From NCBI GenBank assembly GCA_017450425.1, contig JAFSUV010000006.1:1-15028 (forward strand): a stretch of 15,028 nucleotides of DNA. The letters run 5' to 3'. Both the position numbers and the translations under genes were made by a program. This DNA comes from Kiritimatiellia bacterium. GTDB lineage: Bacteria; Verrucomicrobiota; Kiritimatiellia; RFP12; UBA3636. Each line of letters begins with the position of its first letter. The stretch's first letter is position 1. Under the pieces are notes generated by a model. It made no database searches. It had not been told where the DNA came from and worked only from the letters and a program-made list of their open reading frames with translations. This document shows positions 1 through 5,692 of this stretch, in pieces.

Positions 1-1
1 A

Positions 2-478
2 GCGTGCATGGACTGGTCCGTGGGCTCGAAGGACGTCGCGGCGGATCCCACGCGCTGGGGCGTTGGCGCGGCCTCCCTCGGCGGCGGCGCCCACCCGCTC
101 TGGGGCACGGTGAAGAGCGTCCGCCTCTACGACCGCATGCTTTCCGAGGACGAGCTCGCATGGAACCGCTCGGTTGACAGCGCCCGCTACTTCGGCGCGC
201 TTGCGACGACGAACGTCGTGGTCGTGGCCGGCGACTACAGCGGCCTTGCCGAAGACACGGCCTACGAGGTCTTCGGCTCCGCCACGTTCTCCGCCGTCAC
301 GGCGCAGGACGGCAGCACAGCCAATTTCGTGCACATTAGGACGCTCGCGGCGGACGGCTCCGTCACAGACGTCGAAAATGTCGAAGGCGTCTCCTACACC
401 TACACGGCCGGCACGTCGCCCGACCGCGTCGAAATCGAGTTCCGCAAGACCAACCCCTTCGTGATGGTCGTGCGGTAA
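2..478 (+). CDS. LamG-like (concanavalin A-fold) domain protein, C-terminal part
   Basis: The frame is open from the window edge to a TAA at 476-478, so only the C-terminal ~158 residues are seen and the true start lies outside. The segment WGTVKSVRLYDRMLSEDELA, followed by a short helix and NRSVDSARYFG, is the typical end of a LamG/concanavalin A-like lectin domain: a last beta strand with 'R-x-Y-x-R-x-L-s-x-x-E'. The remaining ~95 residues form a Thr/Val/Asp-rich beta-type tail without a motif I recognise and without a sorting signal I can name. Such proteins are usually exported and bind or wrap carbohydrate or other surface ligands; that role is inferred from the fold. A strong hairpin follows 16 bp after the stop codon. 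Two further LamG-like proteins lie at 1135 and 14215, so the fold is used repeatedly here. Confidence 0.75.
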   Translation, partial: ACMDWSVGSKDVAADPTRWGVGAASLGGGAHPLWGTVKSVRLYDRMLSEDELAWNRSVDSARYFGALATTNVVVVAGDYSGLAEDTAYEVFGSATFSAVTAQDGSTANFVHIRTLAADGSVTDVENVEGVSYTYTAGTSPDRVEIEFRKTNPFVMVVR

Positions 479-494
479 GGCGATGGAATCTACC

Positions 495-530
495 GCGTTC
501 CGGGCACGGTTTCGGCCGTGCCCGGAACGC
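495..530. terminator. Perfect 15-bp hairpin, probable bidirectional terminator
   Basis: The arms 495-509 (GCGTTCCGGGCACGG) and 516-530 (CCGTGCCCGGAACGC) are exact reverse complements around the 6-nt loop TTTCGG. The hairpin sits between the stop of the LamG gene (478) and the stop of the convergent yafQ-like gene (537), which is where a shared terminator is expected. On the plus strand it is followed by CAATTTTC, only a short T-run. A U-tract is weak on both sides, so efficiency is uncertain. Confidence 0.75.
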
Positions 531-536
531 CAATTT

Positions 537-812
537 TCAGAACAAATCCGAGTGCGACCCCGTGCGAGTCAATTCAAGGACGAGGACGTTTTCGTGGATC
601 TGGTAGATGAGAAGCCAGCCCGGCGCGATGTGGCACTCGCGGTGGTGCGCCCACGCGCCGGAAAGCGCATGGTCGTGGTTCGCGTCGGGAAGTTCTTCGC
701 CCTTTCGCAGCGTCTCGACTACCTTCTGAAGTTTCGCTATGGGAAGATGCCGCTTGAGTGCGAGTTTGTAGTCGCGCCTAAAGGCCGTCGTGTGCTTGAC
801 GATGTATTTCAT
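537..812 (-). CDS. yafQ: YafQ-type toxin, RelE/ParE superfamily (type II toxin-antitoxin)
   Basis: This is a 91-residue protein, close to the ~92 residues of E. coli YafQ, a ribosome-dependent mRNA endonuclease. The family core is clear: DHALSGAWAHHRECHI at 47-62, then GWLLIYQI and the C-terminal RTGSHSDLF. His48, His61, Trp66, His87 and Phe91 match the residues I recall as important in E. coli YafQ. Two acidic positions differ: the usual Asp before Cys/Ala-His is Glu59, and the Asp of the PDW motif is Gly65 (codon GGC). Activity may therefore be reduced. I chose the ATG at 812 because it overlaps the antitoxin stop as ATGA, with GGGAGG 10 nt upstream. An in-frame GTG at 830 would add six residues. 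It is co-transcribed with the antitoxin and probably neutralised by it. Confidence 0.88.
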   Translation of the reverse strand: MKYIVKHTTAFRRDYKLALKRHLPIAKLQKVVETLRKGEELPDANHDHALSGAWAHHRECHIAPGWLLIYQIHENVLVLELTRTGSHSDLF

Positions 813-1078
813 TTCTCCAGCGCCTCCCACATTTCGTCAAGATTGTCGTACTTCGGCCAGTTCGGGTCGTTTGCGATGCGGTCGCCCTCCTCCATCGCGG
901 CGATCGTCTCCGCGTTGGGGACGTGCGTTCCCTCGATGATGAACGGGATGCGGTTTTCGCGGACTACGGTGTTCATGAACACCCCGATGACCGACGACGC
1001 GGAAAGCCCCACGTCGCTGCAGAAATGCGAAAAGCCCGTCTTCGTGCGCTCGTCAACGGAAATCGTCATGCTTGCCAT
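809..1078 (-). CDS. dinJ: RelB/DinJ-family antitoxin
   Basis: This is an 89-residue protein. The N-terminal ribbon-helix-helix region MTISVDERTKTGFSHFCSDV, followed by GLSASSVIGVFMNTVVRENRIPF, is characteristic of RelB/DinJ antitoxins. They dimerise, bind the operon's operator through the beta ribbon and wrap the toxin with their C-terminal half (here NWPKYDNLDEMWEALEK). The ATG at 1078 is preceded by AGGAG with a 7-nt spacer, which fixes the start; the second ATG (codon 4) is less well placed. The gene comes first in the operon and overlaps the toxin by 4 nt. Two 60-base lines that I counted inside the toxin-antitoxin pair are 52-53% GC, clearly below neighbouring genes, which suggests horizontal acquisition. 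Confidence 0.88.
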   Translation of the reverse strand: MASMTISVDERTKTGFSHFCSDVGLSASSVIGVFMNTVVRENRIPFIIEGTHVPNAETIAAMEEGDRIANDPNWPKYDNLDEMWEALEK

Positions 1079-1080
1079 GT

Positions 1081-1097
1081 GTAAACTCCTTATTTAC
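1081..1097. promoter_or_regulatory. Inverted repeat flanking the antitoxin Shine-Dalgarno, candidate operator
   Basis: GTAAA (1081-1085) and TTTAC (1093-1097) form an inverted repeat with a 7-nt centre that contains the antitoxin Shine-Dalgarno sequence. RelB/DinJ antitoxins normally repress their own operon by binding palindromes near the promoter, so this is a plausible operator half-site pair. At 5 bp per arm it is short and could be chance. Confidence 0.35.
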
Positions 1098-1112
1098 GTG
1101 AAGAATACCGCA

Positions 1113-1140
1113 ATTATACAGGAGGCTTCGTGAAATGCAA
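1113..1140 (-). promoter_or_regulatory. Sigma-70-like promoter of the toxin-antitoxin operon
   Basis: On the minus strand the -10 box is a perfect TATAAT (1118-1113). Sixteen bases upstream lies TTGCAT (1140-1135), a partial -35 match. Transcription would start near 1105, about 27 nt before the antitoxin ATG. The -35 overlaps the start codon of the divergent phosphodiesterase gene, so the two genes share a very compact 56-bp intergenic region. Confidence 0.6.
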
Positions 1141-2607
1141 CTGAAATCTGCGATTTTTTCCATCGCGGCGGTCGCCGCGGCGGTCACTGCGACTGGTGGG
1201 GACGCGCCCATGGCGCGTCCGCCAAAGGCGCTGGTCGTGATGGTCGATGGACTGCGCGCCGACGCCGTGGTGAATTGCGAAATGCCGCGCCTGCGCGCAC
1301 TCATGGCGGGCGAATGGCAACCCGGCTACGGCTGCGACTGGTCGCTCTCGGCCTCCACGATCCGCGACGCGATGACGGAAAGCGCCCCGAACCACGTCTC
1401 CATCGCGACCGGCCTCACCGCCGCGCGCCACGGGATTGGCTCCAACGCCGACCTGCTGCACGGTCGCCACACCTACGGCGGCGTCGCCGGAAAGCCGGCG
1501 ACGACCTGGCTCTCGCGTCTCGCCGCCGCGCGGCAGGGCGTCAGACCCCTCTTCGTCTGCTCGTGGTACGGCGACCTTTCGCTTTCGCCCGACTACCGAG
1601 TCCCGATCCTCTACGACCGCGACGCAGCGAACGCGGGGCGCCTCGCCGAAATCCTCTCCGGCCCCGACGCCCCTGACGCCACGATGTGGTTCATCGACGC
1701 GCCGGACCACGCCGGACACGGCCACGGCTTCCTGCCCTACTCGTCCGAGTATCGCGCCGCCGTCGCCAACGCCGACCGCTGGATCGGGCGGGCGCTCGAC
1801 GCCATCGCCGCGCGCCCTGCTTTTGCCGACGAAGACTGGCTCGTCCTCGTCACCGCCGACCACGGCGGCTGGCGGCGCTACCACGGCCAAATGAACGCCC
1901 AGGCCTACACGATCCCGTTCATTGTCGCGACGCGCTCGCACGGCGACGCGCGGGAAATCGCCGGCATCCCGCGCACCTGCGACGCCGCCCCAACCGCCCT
2001 TGCCCACTTCGGCTTGGACATCGCCGCGATGGGGCTGGACGGCCGGGACGCTCTGGGTGCAAAGGACGCGGAGGAACGCGAGGCCCGCGAAAACTCCGCG
2101 CCCTGCTCCTTTGCGCTCTGGGTGCGCGCAGACAGTTCGCGGCCCGCCGTCATCGCGCCGCGCGGCGCCATGCCGGACGGAACGGGCCTCGCGCTCGTCG
2201 CCGGATGGCGCAACGACCTCGCCAAAACCTCGGGCTGCACGGACGAAGAGCGTCGCACCGGCGCGCCCGGCGTCGCGCTCCGCGTCCTGCGACCGGACGG
2301 CGGCGAAACGGCCATCGGCACATTCGACAACCCGCCGGACGAATGGGTGTTCTACGCCGCCACGCGCGCCGGGGACGGAACCGCCGTCCTCTACCAGGGG
2401 AATCCCGACGGCAACCTCTATTTCATCGCGGAGGAGACTGGTAGGGACGCGCCCACGGCGCGTCCGCAACTCGGCGGGCGTTTCGTGGAAACGCCCCTAC
2501 CGGGAGATGGTGACGCCAGCGTCCGAGACTTCGCCGCCTGGCCCCGGACGCTCTCACGGGAAGAAGTCATCGACATCTTCCACAAACAAGCAAGCGTATC
2601 AAGGTAG
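1135..2607 (+). CDS. Secreted phosphodiesterase/alkaline-phosphatase-superfamily protein with C-terminal LamG-like domain
   Basis: The protein is 490 residues. Residues 1-24 look like a signal peptide (short basic start, Ala/Val core). Residues 31-310 resemble type I phosphodiesterase/nucleotide pyrophosphatases. Visible metal-site and active-site candidates are D38 in VVMVDG, S83 as nucleophile in ESAPNHVSIATG, D191 and H195 in APDHAGHGHG, and D242-H243 in VTADHGG. The expected chemistry is metal-dependent hydrolysis of phosphodiester or phosphate-monoester bonds in the periplasm or outside; the substrate is unknown. Residues ~323-480 form a LamG-like beta sandwich ending in VRDFAAWPRTLSREEVIDI. 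The start is set by AGGAGG at 1120-1125, 9 nt before the ATG. A REPIN-like element supplies residues 436-456 inside the LamG part, and a half-element encodes the linker behind the signal peptide. The 3' end overlaps the convergent Gfo/Idh remnant by 9 nt. Confidence 0.85.
   Translation: MQLKSAIFSIAAVAAAVTATGGDAPMARPPKALVVMVDGLRADAVVNCEMPRLRALMAGEWQPGYGCDWSLSASTIRDAMTESAPNHVSIATGLTAARHGIGSNADLLHGRHTYGGVAGKPATTWLSRLAAARQGVRPLFVCSWYGDLSLSPDYRVPILYDRDAANAGRLAEILSGPDAPDATMWFIDAPDHAGHGHGFLPYSSEYRAAVANADRWIGRALDAIAARPAFADEDWLVLVTADHGGWRRYHGQMNAQAYTIPFIVATRSHGDAREIAGIPRTCDAAPTALAHFGLDIAAMGLDGRDALGAKDAEEREARENSAPCSFALWVRADSSRPAVIAPRGAMPDGTGLALVAGWRNDLAKTSGCTDEERRTGAPGVALRVLRPDGGETAIGTFDNPPDEWVFYAATRAGDGTAVLYQGNPDGNLYFIAEETGRDAPTARPQLGGRFVETPLPGDGDASVRDFAAWPRTLSREEVIDIFHKQASVSR
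1195..1220 (+). repeat. Solitary REP-like hairpin within the phosphodiesterase gene
   Basis: GGTGG (1195-1199) is followed by a perfect 9-bp stem, GGACGCGCC (1200-1208) and GGCGCGTCC (1212-1220), with the 3-nt loop CAT. The surrounding 36 bases (1191-1226) match the left half of the element at 2440 in about 33 positions, including the flanking GACT. The second hairpin of that element is absent here. It encodes the linker between the signal peptide and the catalytic domain. Confidence 0.7.
2440..2501 (+). repeat. REPIN-like palindromic element inside the LamG coding region
   Basis: This 62-bp element is closed by GGTAG (2440-2444) and CTACC (2497-2501). Inside are two perfect 9-bp hairpins. 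The first is GGACGCGCC/GGCGCGTCC at 2445-2465 with loop CAC. The second is GGGCGTTTC/GAAACGCCC at 2476-2496 with loop GTG. A 10-nt linker joins them. Each hairpin has GTAG directly at its foot, the second one on the minus strand. GTAG-plus-hairpin is the hallmark of REP sequences recognised by RAYT (Y1-type) transposases, and two inverted REPs make a REPIN. The reading frame runs through it unbroken as residues 436-456 of the phosphodiesterase. Confidence 0.75.
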
Positions 2608-3120
2608 CGAGGCAGCCCCTGCCGTCGCAGGATCAAGGCCGCTCATGCGCATGATGGTGCGCTGGACGGCGAGGTCGTGGGCGCAGAGCCAGTCCGGCTC
2701 CGCCTCGTCGCCGCGCACCTGGCGGGCGAACTGCCGCAGCTGCTCCGCATAGCGATCGACGTTGCCGTGCCGGCCTTGGGGGCCGAAGTCGAGCGTCTGG
2801 AGGCGTCCGGCCGGGATGCCACCAGCCGGCTTGGCCAGACGCACCGTGAGCGTGAGAGGCTGGCCGTCGAAGCGCTCGACGGGGCAGAGTTCGACGGAAC
2901 CGTTCGTGCCGGACACGCGAAGACGGCGGCTCCCGGGACCACCCGCCTTGCGGCCGCAGGCGCGGATCGTCGCCATCGCGCCGCGCTTCCACTCCAGAAC
3001 GGCCATCCCGTTGTCGCGGGAGTCCGCCGGCGAGCCGGGCGCAGTCTGGATGAACGGATGCACGGCGTCCGGCTCTCCCATGACCGAGACGGAAATGCGC
3101 GAAGTCGGGCAGCGGATGCG
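2599..3120 (-). pseudogene. 5'-truncated Gfo/Idh/MocA-family oxidoreductase remnant
   Basis: The frame ends at a TGA (2601-2599) and is open back to a TAG at 3123-3121. The sequence MGEPDAVHPFIQT, DNGMAVLEWKRGAMATIRAC, RLRVSGTNGSVELCPVERF and the C-terminal DWLCAHDLAVQRTIMRMSGL matches the C-terminal alpha/beta domain of Gfo/Idh/MocA sugar dehydrogenases. The N-terminal Rossmann NAD(P)-binding domain of roughly 180-200 residues and its GxGxxG motif are missing. No matching sequence exists in any frame upstream before the promoter at 3300. An ATG at 3081 could still start a 160-residue protein, but without the cofactor domain it could not be an enzyme of this family. I read it as a decaying fragment. 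Its last codons overlap the convergent phosphodiesterase gene. Confidence 0.75.
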
Positions 3121-3185
3121 CTACTGCGGGCTTCTCCCGAAGGCGGCGGAATGACCTGGGCCGCGTTAGCCGGGCGCGGCCGGAA

Positions 3186-3234
3186 GCCGCCTCCGCCACG
3201 CCCCTGCGCGACAAAATTGAAAACATGGCGGAAA
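3186..3234 (+). repeat. Copy A of a diverged GC-rich dispersed repeat
   Basis: The stretch around GCCCCTGCGCGAC, AAAATTGAAAACATGG and GGAAA resembles 7464-7516 over about 50 bp with a few substitutions and short indels. It lies in the non-coding stretch between the Gfo/Idh remnant and the promoter at 3300. I see no gene in 3121-3299. Read on the minus strand, the core is similar to 'CGCAG-GGCGC' intergenic repeats found in many environmental bacteria. Confidence 0.4.
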
Positions 3235-3299
3235 TGCAAGACTGCCGAGCGCGCCGCTCTCGCTCTAAAAAGGGGCGTAAGCCTGCTCCTGAAGTCCGG

Positions 3300-3328
3300 T
3301 TGAAAACTCTTTGCGCGGGGGATATACT
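3300..3328 (+). promoter_or_regulatory. Sigma-70-like promoter of the membrane protein-walJ-gspJ-gspK operon
   Basis: TTGAAA (3300-3305) and TATACT (3323-3328) each match consensus at five of six positions and are separated by an ideal 17 nt. Transcription would start near 3335, giving a leader of about 35 nt before the ATG at 3370. This argues against the in-frame TTG at 3337 as the start codon. Confidence 0.7.
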
Positions 3329-3369
3329 TCAAATCGTTGCGACGCTTTTCCCGAACAGAATTTCCCCCG

Positions 3370-4236
3370 ATGACAGACGACGACACTTTGGAAAACACGG
3401 CTCGAGGACGCGCTTCGGCCGCCGGGTCCGACACGCGGTTGGCCGTTGCGGTTTCGAGCGACCGGGAATCGTTTCCGGTGCTGCAGGCGTTCCAGTCTTT
3501 TCTCGATCAGGAGCGGGAGCGTTCGCGCCGCCGCATAATGGTGCTTTCGACCATCTTCATCTCGACGCTGGCCGTGATAACGGCGGTTTTCGGCGTTTTC
3601 GCGATCTTCTTTTTCTCGCACATGATGGCTCGCAACGAAGCGCAGCAGGATCGGATGCTCGACCTCATAACGCATCCCGTCTCCGCTGCGCCCGCTTCCC
3701 CGCCGCCCGCCGCCGCCGCAACGCCCGTCCCGGCACCCACGACGGTTGATATCGAAAAAATGGTGGAAAAGCTTGTCGCCGAGCGTTTGAAGGCCCGCGA
3801 AAGCGCACCTGTGCCGGGAGCGCAGGAAGGAGATCCCCCGCCCGCCGCGCCGAAGCGGGAAGACGCTGCTTCGGCAGAACCCCGGGCGCCGTTTCCCGAG
3901 CGCAGGCGCGGGATTATTTCGCCGGTCTCGCGGCGGCAGTCCGGACAGAGCAATGCGCCGCAAAAGGCGGAGAAAACCGGCTCCGCTCCTCAAAACACGC
4001 AGGAGCCGCCGAATCCCCCGGAAAAACCGCGGAGTTCCGCGTCGAAGGAGGCCGCCCCCGCCTCCGCCCCCGCCGGAGCGGCGCGAGGCAAGGAGCCGAG
4101 AAGAATCTCCGTGCAGCCGACGCGCGCGCTTTCGGTGCCTCGCGGCTATGTGCAGGATTCGACCATAATCCAGACGGAGAGCGGCGCCCTCGTGCCGCTG
4201 CGTACGCTCCTTCCGGATTTGAACGCGGAAAAATGA
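3370..4236 (+). CDS. Proline-rich single-pass membrane protein, function unknown
   Basis: The protein is 288 residues. I do not recognise a family. Residues 1-55 are hydrophilic and end in a basic cluster (RERSRRR). Residues ~56-82 form one strong transmembrane helix, so the basic N-terminal part is probably cytoplasmic. Residues 105-125 are Pro/Ala-rich, and a short helix (VDIEKMVEKLVAERLK) lies at ~126-141. A long Pro/Ala/Ser/Lys low-complexity linker runs to about 250. The last ~38 residues (ending VPLRTLLPDLNAEK) look more ordered and may be a binding peptide. There is no convincing Shine-Dalgarno sequence. It is first in an operon and overlaps walJ by 4 nt (ATGA). With gspJ/gspK downstream it could be an inner-membrane or periplasm-spanning partner of a secretion or pilus-like machine. 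The layout is only loosely reminiscent of GspC, and I do not claim homology. Confidence 0.75.
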   Translation: MTDDDTLENTARGRASAAGSDTRLAVAVSSDRESFPVLQAFQSFLDQERERSRRRIMVLSTIFISTLAVITAVFGVFAIFFFSHMMARNEAQQDRMLDLITHPVSAAPASPPPAAAATPVPAPTTVDIEKMVEKLVAERLKARESAPVPGAQEGDPPPAAPKREDAASAEPRAPFPERRRGIISPVSRRQSGQSNAPQKAEKTGSAPQNTQEPPNPPEKPRSSASKEAAPASAPAGAARGKEPRRISVQPTRALSVPRGYVQDSTIIQTESGALVPLRTLLPDLNAEK

Positions 4237-5015
4237 AAATCGCCGTTCTCGCGAGCGGAAGTTCCGGCAACTTTACTTTCGTGTCCGGTGCCGGGTCGAG
4301 CATTCTCGTGGACGCCGGCACGTGTTGCCGCACGGTTTGTTCGGCCCTCGCCTCCATCGGGCAAAGCGCGTCCGGCATTGACGGCGTTTTCATCACGCAC
4401 GACCACTCCGACCACGTCAAGGCGCTTGCGACGCTCGAGAAAAAACACGGGTTTTCGATGCCCCTCTACGCAACCGACGGCACGATAGAAGCGGTTTGCG
4501 CGGCGGTCGGCGAAAAGGCCTGCGAATGGCCCTGGACCAGCATTGCGCCCGGCGAGCCGTTCCGCATCGGAGCGTTGGAAATCGAGGCGTTTTCCGTGCC
4601 GCACGACGCGGCGGATCCCGTAGGTTGCGTGATTTCGGACGGCGCCGTGCGCTACGGGATCGCAACGGATCTCGGCTCAGTGCCGGAATCCGTCCGGTTC
4701 CATCTCAGGGACTGCGACGCGCTGTCGCTGGAGTTCAACCACGACTCCGAAATGCTCATGCAGTCTTCCCGGCCGTGGTCGCTCAAACAGCGCATTTCGG
4801 GGCGGAGCGGCCACCTCTGCAACTGCGACGCGGCCGCACTGCTGGCGCAGGTCGCGACGCCGCGCCTAAAAGCGGTTTTCCCGGTTCACCTGAGCGCCGA
4901 ATGCAATGCGCCGCATCTTGCGCTTGACGCCGCGCGCGAAGCGGTCGGGTCGCTCGGTCTCGATCCGGCCATCATCCGCGAGCCTCGCTACCCGACACCC
5001 GTGGTGGAGTTGTGA
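4233..5015 (+). CDS. walJ: WalJ/YycJ-type MBL-fold metallo-hydrolase
   Basis: The protein is 260 residues and full length for YycJ/WalJ-like enzymes. It begins with the family signature MKIAVLASGSSGN. The metal-binding motif HDHSDH is at 56-61, further ligand candidates are H124 (VPHDAADPVG), D146 (IATDLG) and H219 (PVHLS), and the long signature EFNHDSEMLM/PWSLKQRISG/GHLCN is at 167-196. The family consists of metal-dependent nucleases or hydrolases; in Firmicutes a homologue is linked to the WalRK regulon, and a 5'-3' exonuclease role has been reported. No two-component genes occur here, so the cellular role is open. It overlaps the membrane protein gene upstream (ATGA) and the gspJ-like gene downstream, which indicates translational coupling. 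Confidence 0.88.
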   Translation: MKIAVLASGSSGNFTFVSGAGSSILVDAGTCCRTVCSALASIGQSASGIDGVFITHDHSDHVKALATLEKKHGFSMPLYATDGTIEAVCAAVGEKACEWPWTSIAPGEPFRIGALEIEAFSVPHDAADPVGCVISDGAVRYGIATDLGSVPESVRFHLRDCDALSLEFNHDSEMLMQSSRPWSLKQRISGRSGHLCNCDAAALLAQVATPRLKAVFPVHLSAECNAPHLALDAAREAVGSLGLDPAIIREPRYPTPVVEL

Positions 5016-5692
5016 TGGCGGCTGGCGAAAGGGCGCGGGCGGGCGCGTTCACGCTCGTGGAAACCGTGGTTGCGGCGGCGGTCGCGGCCATCGCGATGAC
5101 GATGGCCGCCGCCGCCTTGTTCGGCGGCCATGCGCTCCTCGGCCGACTCGTCGCCTCTTCCCCGAAGTTCGAAAATTCGCTCGCGTTTGCGGCGGCCATG
5201 GAAAAGCTGCGCGAAGACGTGGCGTGCGCCCTCCCTGCCGCCAAGCCAAGCGGCGGCGAAGACTCCGCCGATGCGCCGCGCGGCGCGGCCGGAGGGAGCG
5301 GCGGCGCGCTGTTCGCCGGTACTGAAGACACGCTGCGCCTCATGCGCCTTGTTCCGCTTGAAAACGGTGTCTTGGCGCCTGTTTTCGTCGAATGGACCCG
5401 CCATGCCTCCGGCGGAGCCGTACGGCTTGTTTCGGCGTCGCCGTTTTCCCCGGCCGCCGGCGAAATCCTGGCGCGGGAAACGTTTCCTGCGCTGTGGGGA
5501 ACGCCGCATTTCGAGTACAGGAGCGCATGCTTTGACGGCAGCGGCGCTTGCGTCCCGCATCCGTGGAAAGGCGATCCTTCCACGCTGCCGGGCGCCGTGG
5601 AAGTGCTGTGGGGAAGCCGAAAAGCCGTTTTCCCGGTTTTTTGCTTCCAGCTCGAGGAAGAAAACCGCGAACGGCGGGAGGACGGGCCGTGA
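5015..5692 (+). CDS. gspJ: GspJ-like pseudopilin (type II secretion / type IV pilus-like)
   Basis: The protein is 225 residues. A short basic leader ends in a prepilin peptidase site GA|FTLVE (residues 10-16), with Glu at +5 of the mature protein, followed by a hydrophobic helix at ~12-36. The remainder is a moderately sized beta-rich domain with Gly/Ala-rich loops. GspJ is a minor pseudopilin that forms the tip complex with GspI and GspK in type II secretion. Assignment to J rather than another minor pseudopilin rests on the size and on the GspK-like gene directly downstream. The ATG at 5015 overlaps the walJ stop by one base; a GTG at 5012 would add one residue. The downstream gene overlaps by 4 nt (GTGA). 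Confidence 0.7.
   Translation: MAAGERARAGAFTLVETVVAAAVAAIAMTMAAAALFGGHALLGRLVASSPKFENSLAFAAAMEKLREDVACALPAAKPSGGEDSADAPRGAAGGSGGALFAGTEDTLRLMRLVPLENGVLAPVFVEWTRHASGGAVRLVSASPFSPAAGEILARETFPALWGTPHFEYRSACFDGSGACVPHPWKGDPSTLPGAVEVLWGSRKAVFPVFCFQLEEENRERREDGP

Noticed and set aside
3337..3369. TTG start 11 codons upstream of the proline-rich membrane protein
   Set aside because: It would lie at the predicted transcription start with no room for a ribosome binding site; the ATG at 3370 fits the promoter better.
3225..3749. A 174-codon plus-strand frame overlapping the membrane protein gene
   Set aside because: It is out of frame with the better-supported gene, starts before the promoter and has no recognisable domain.
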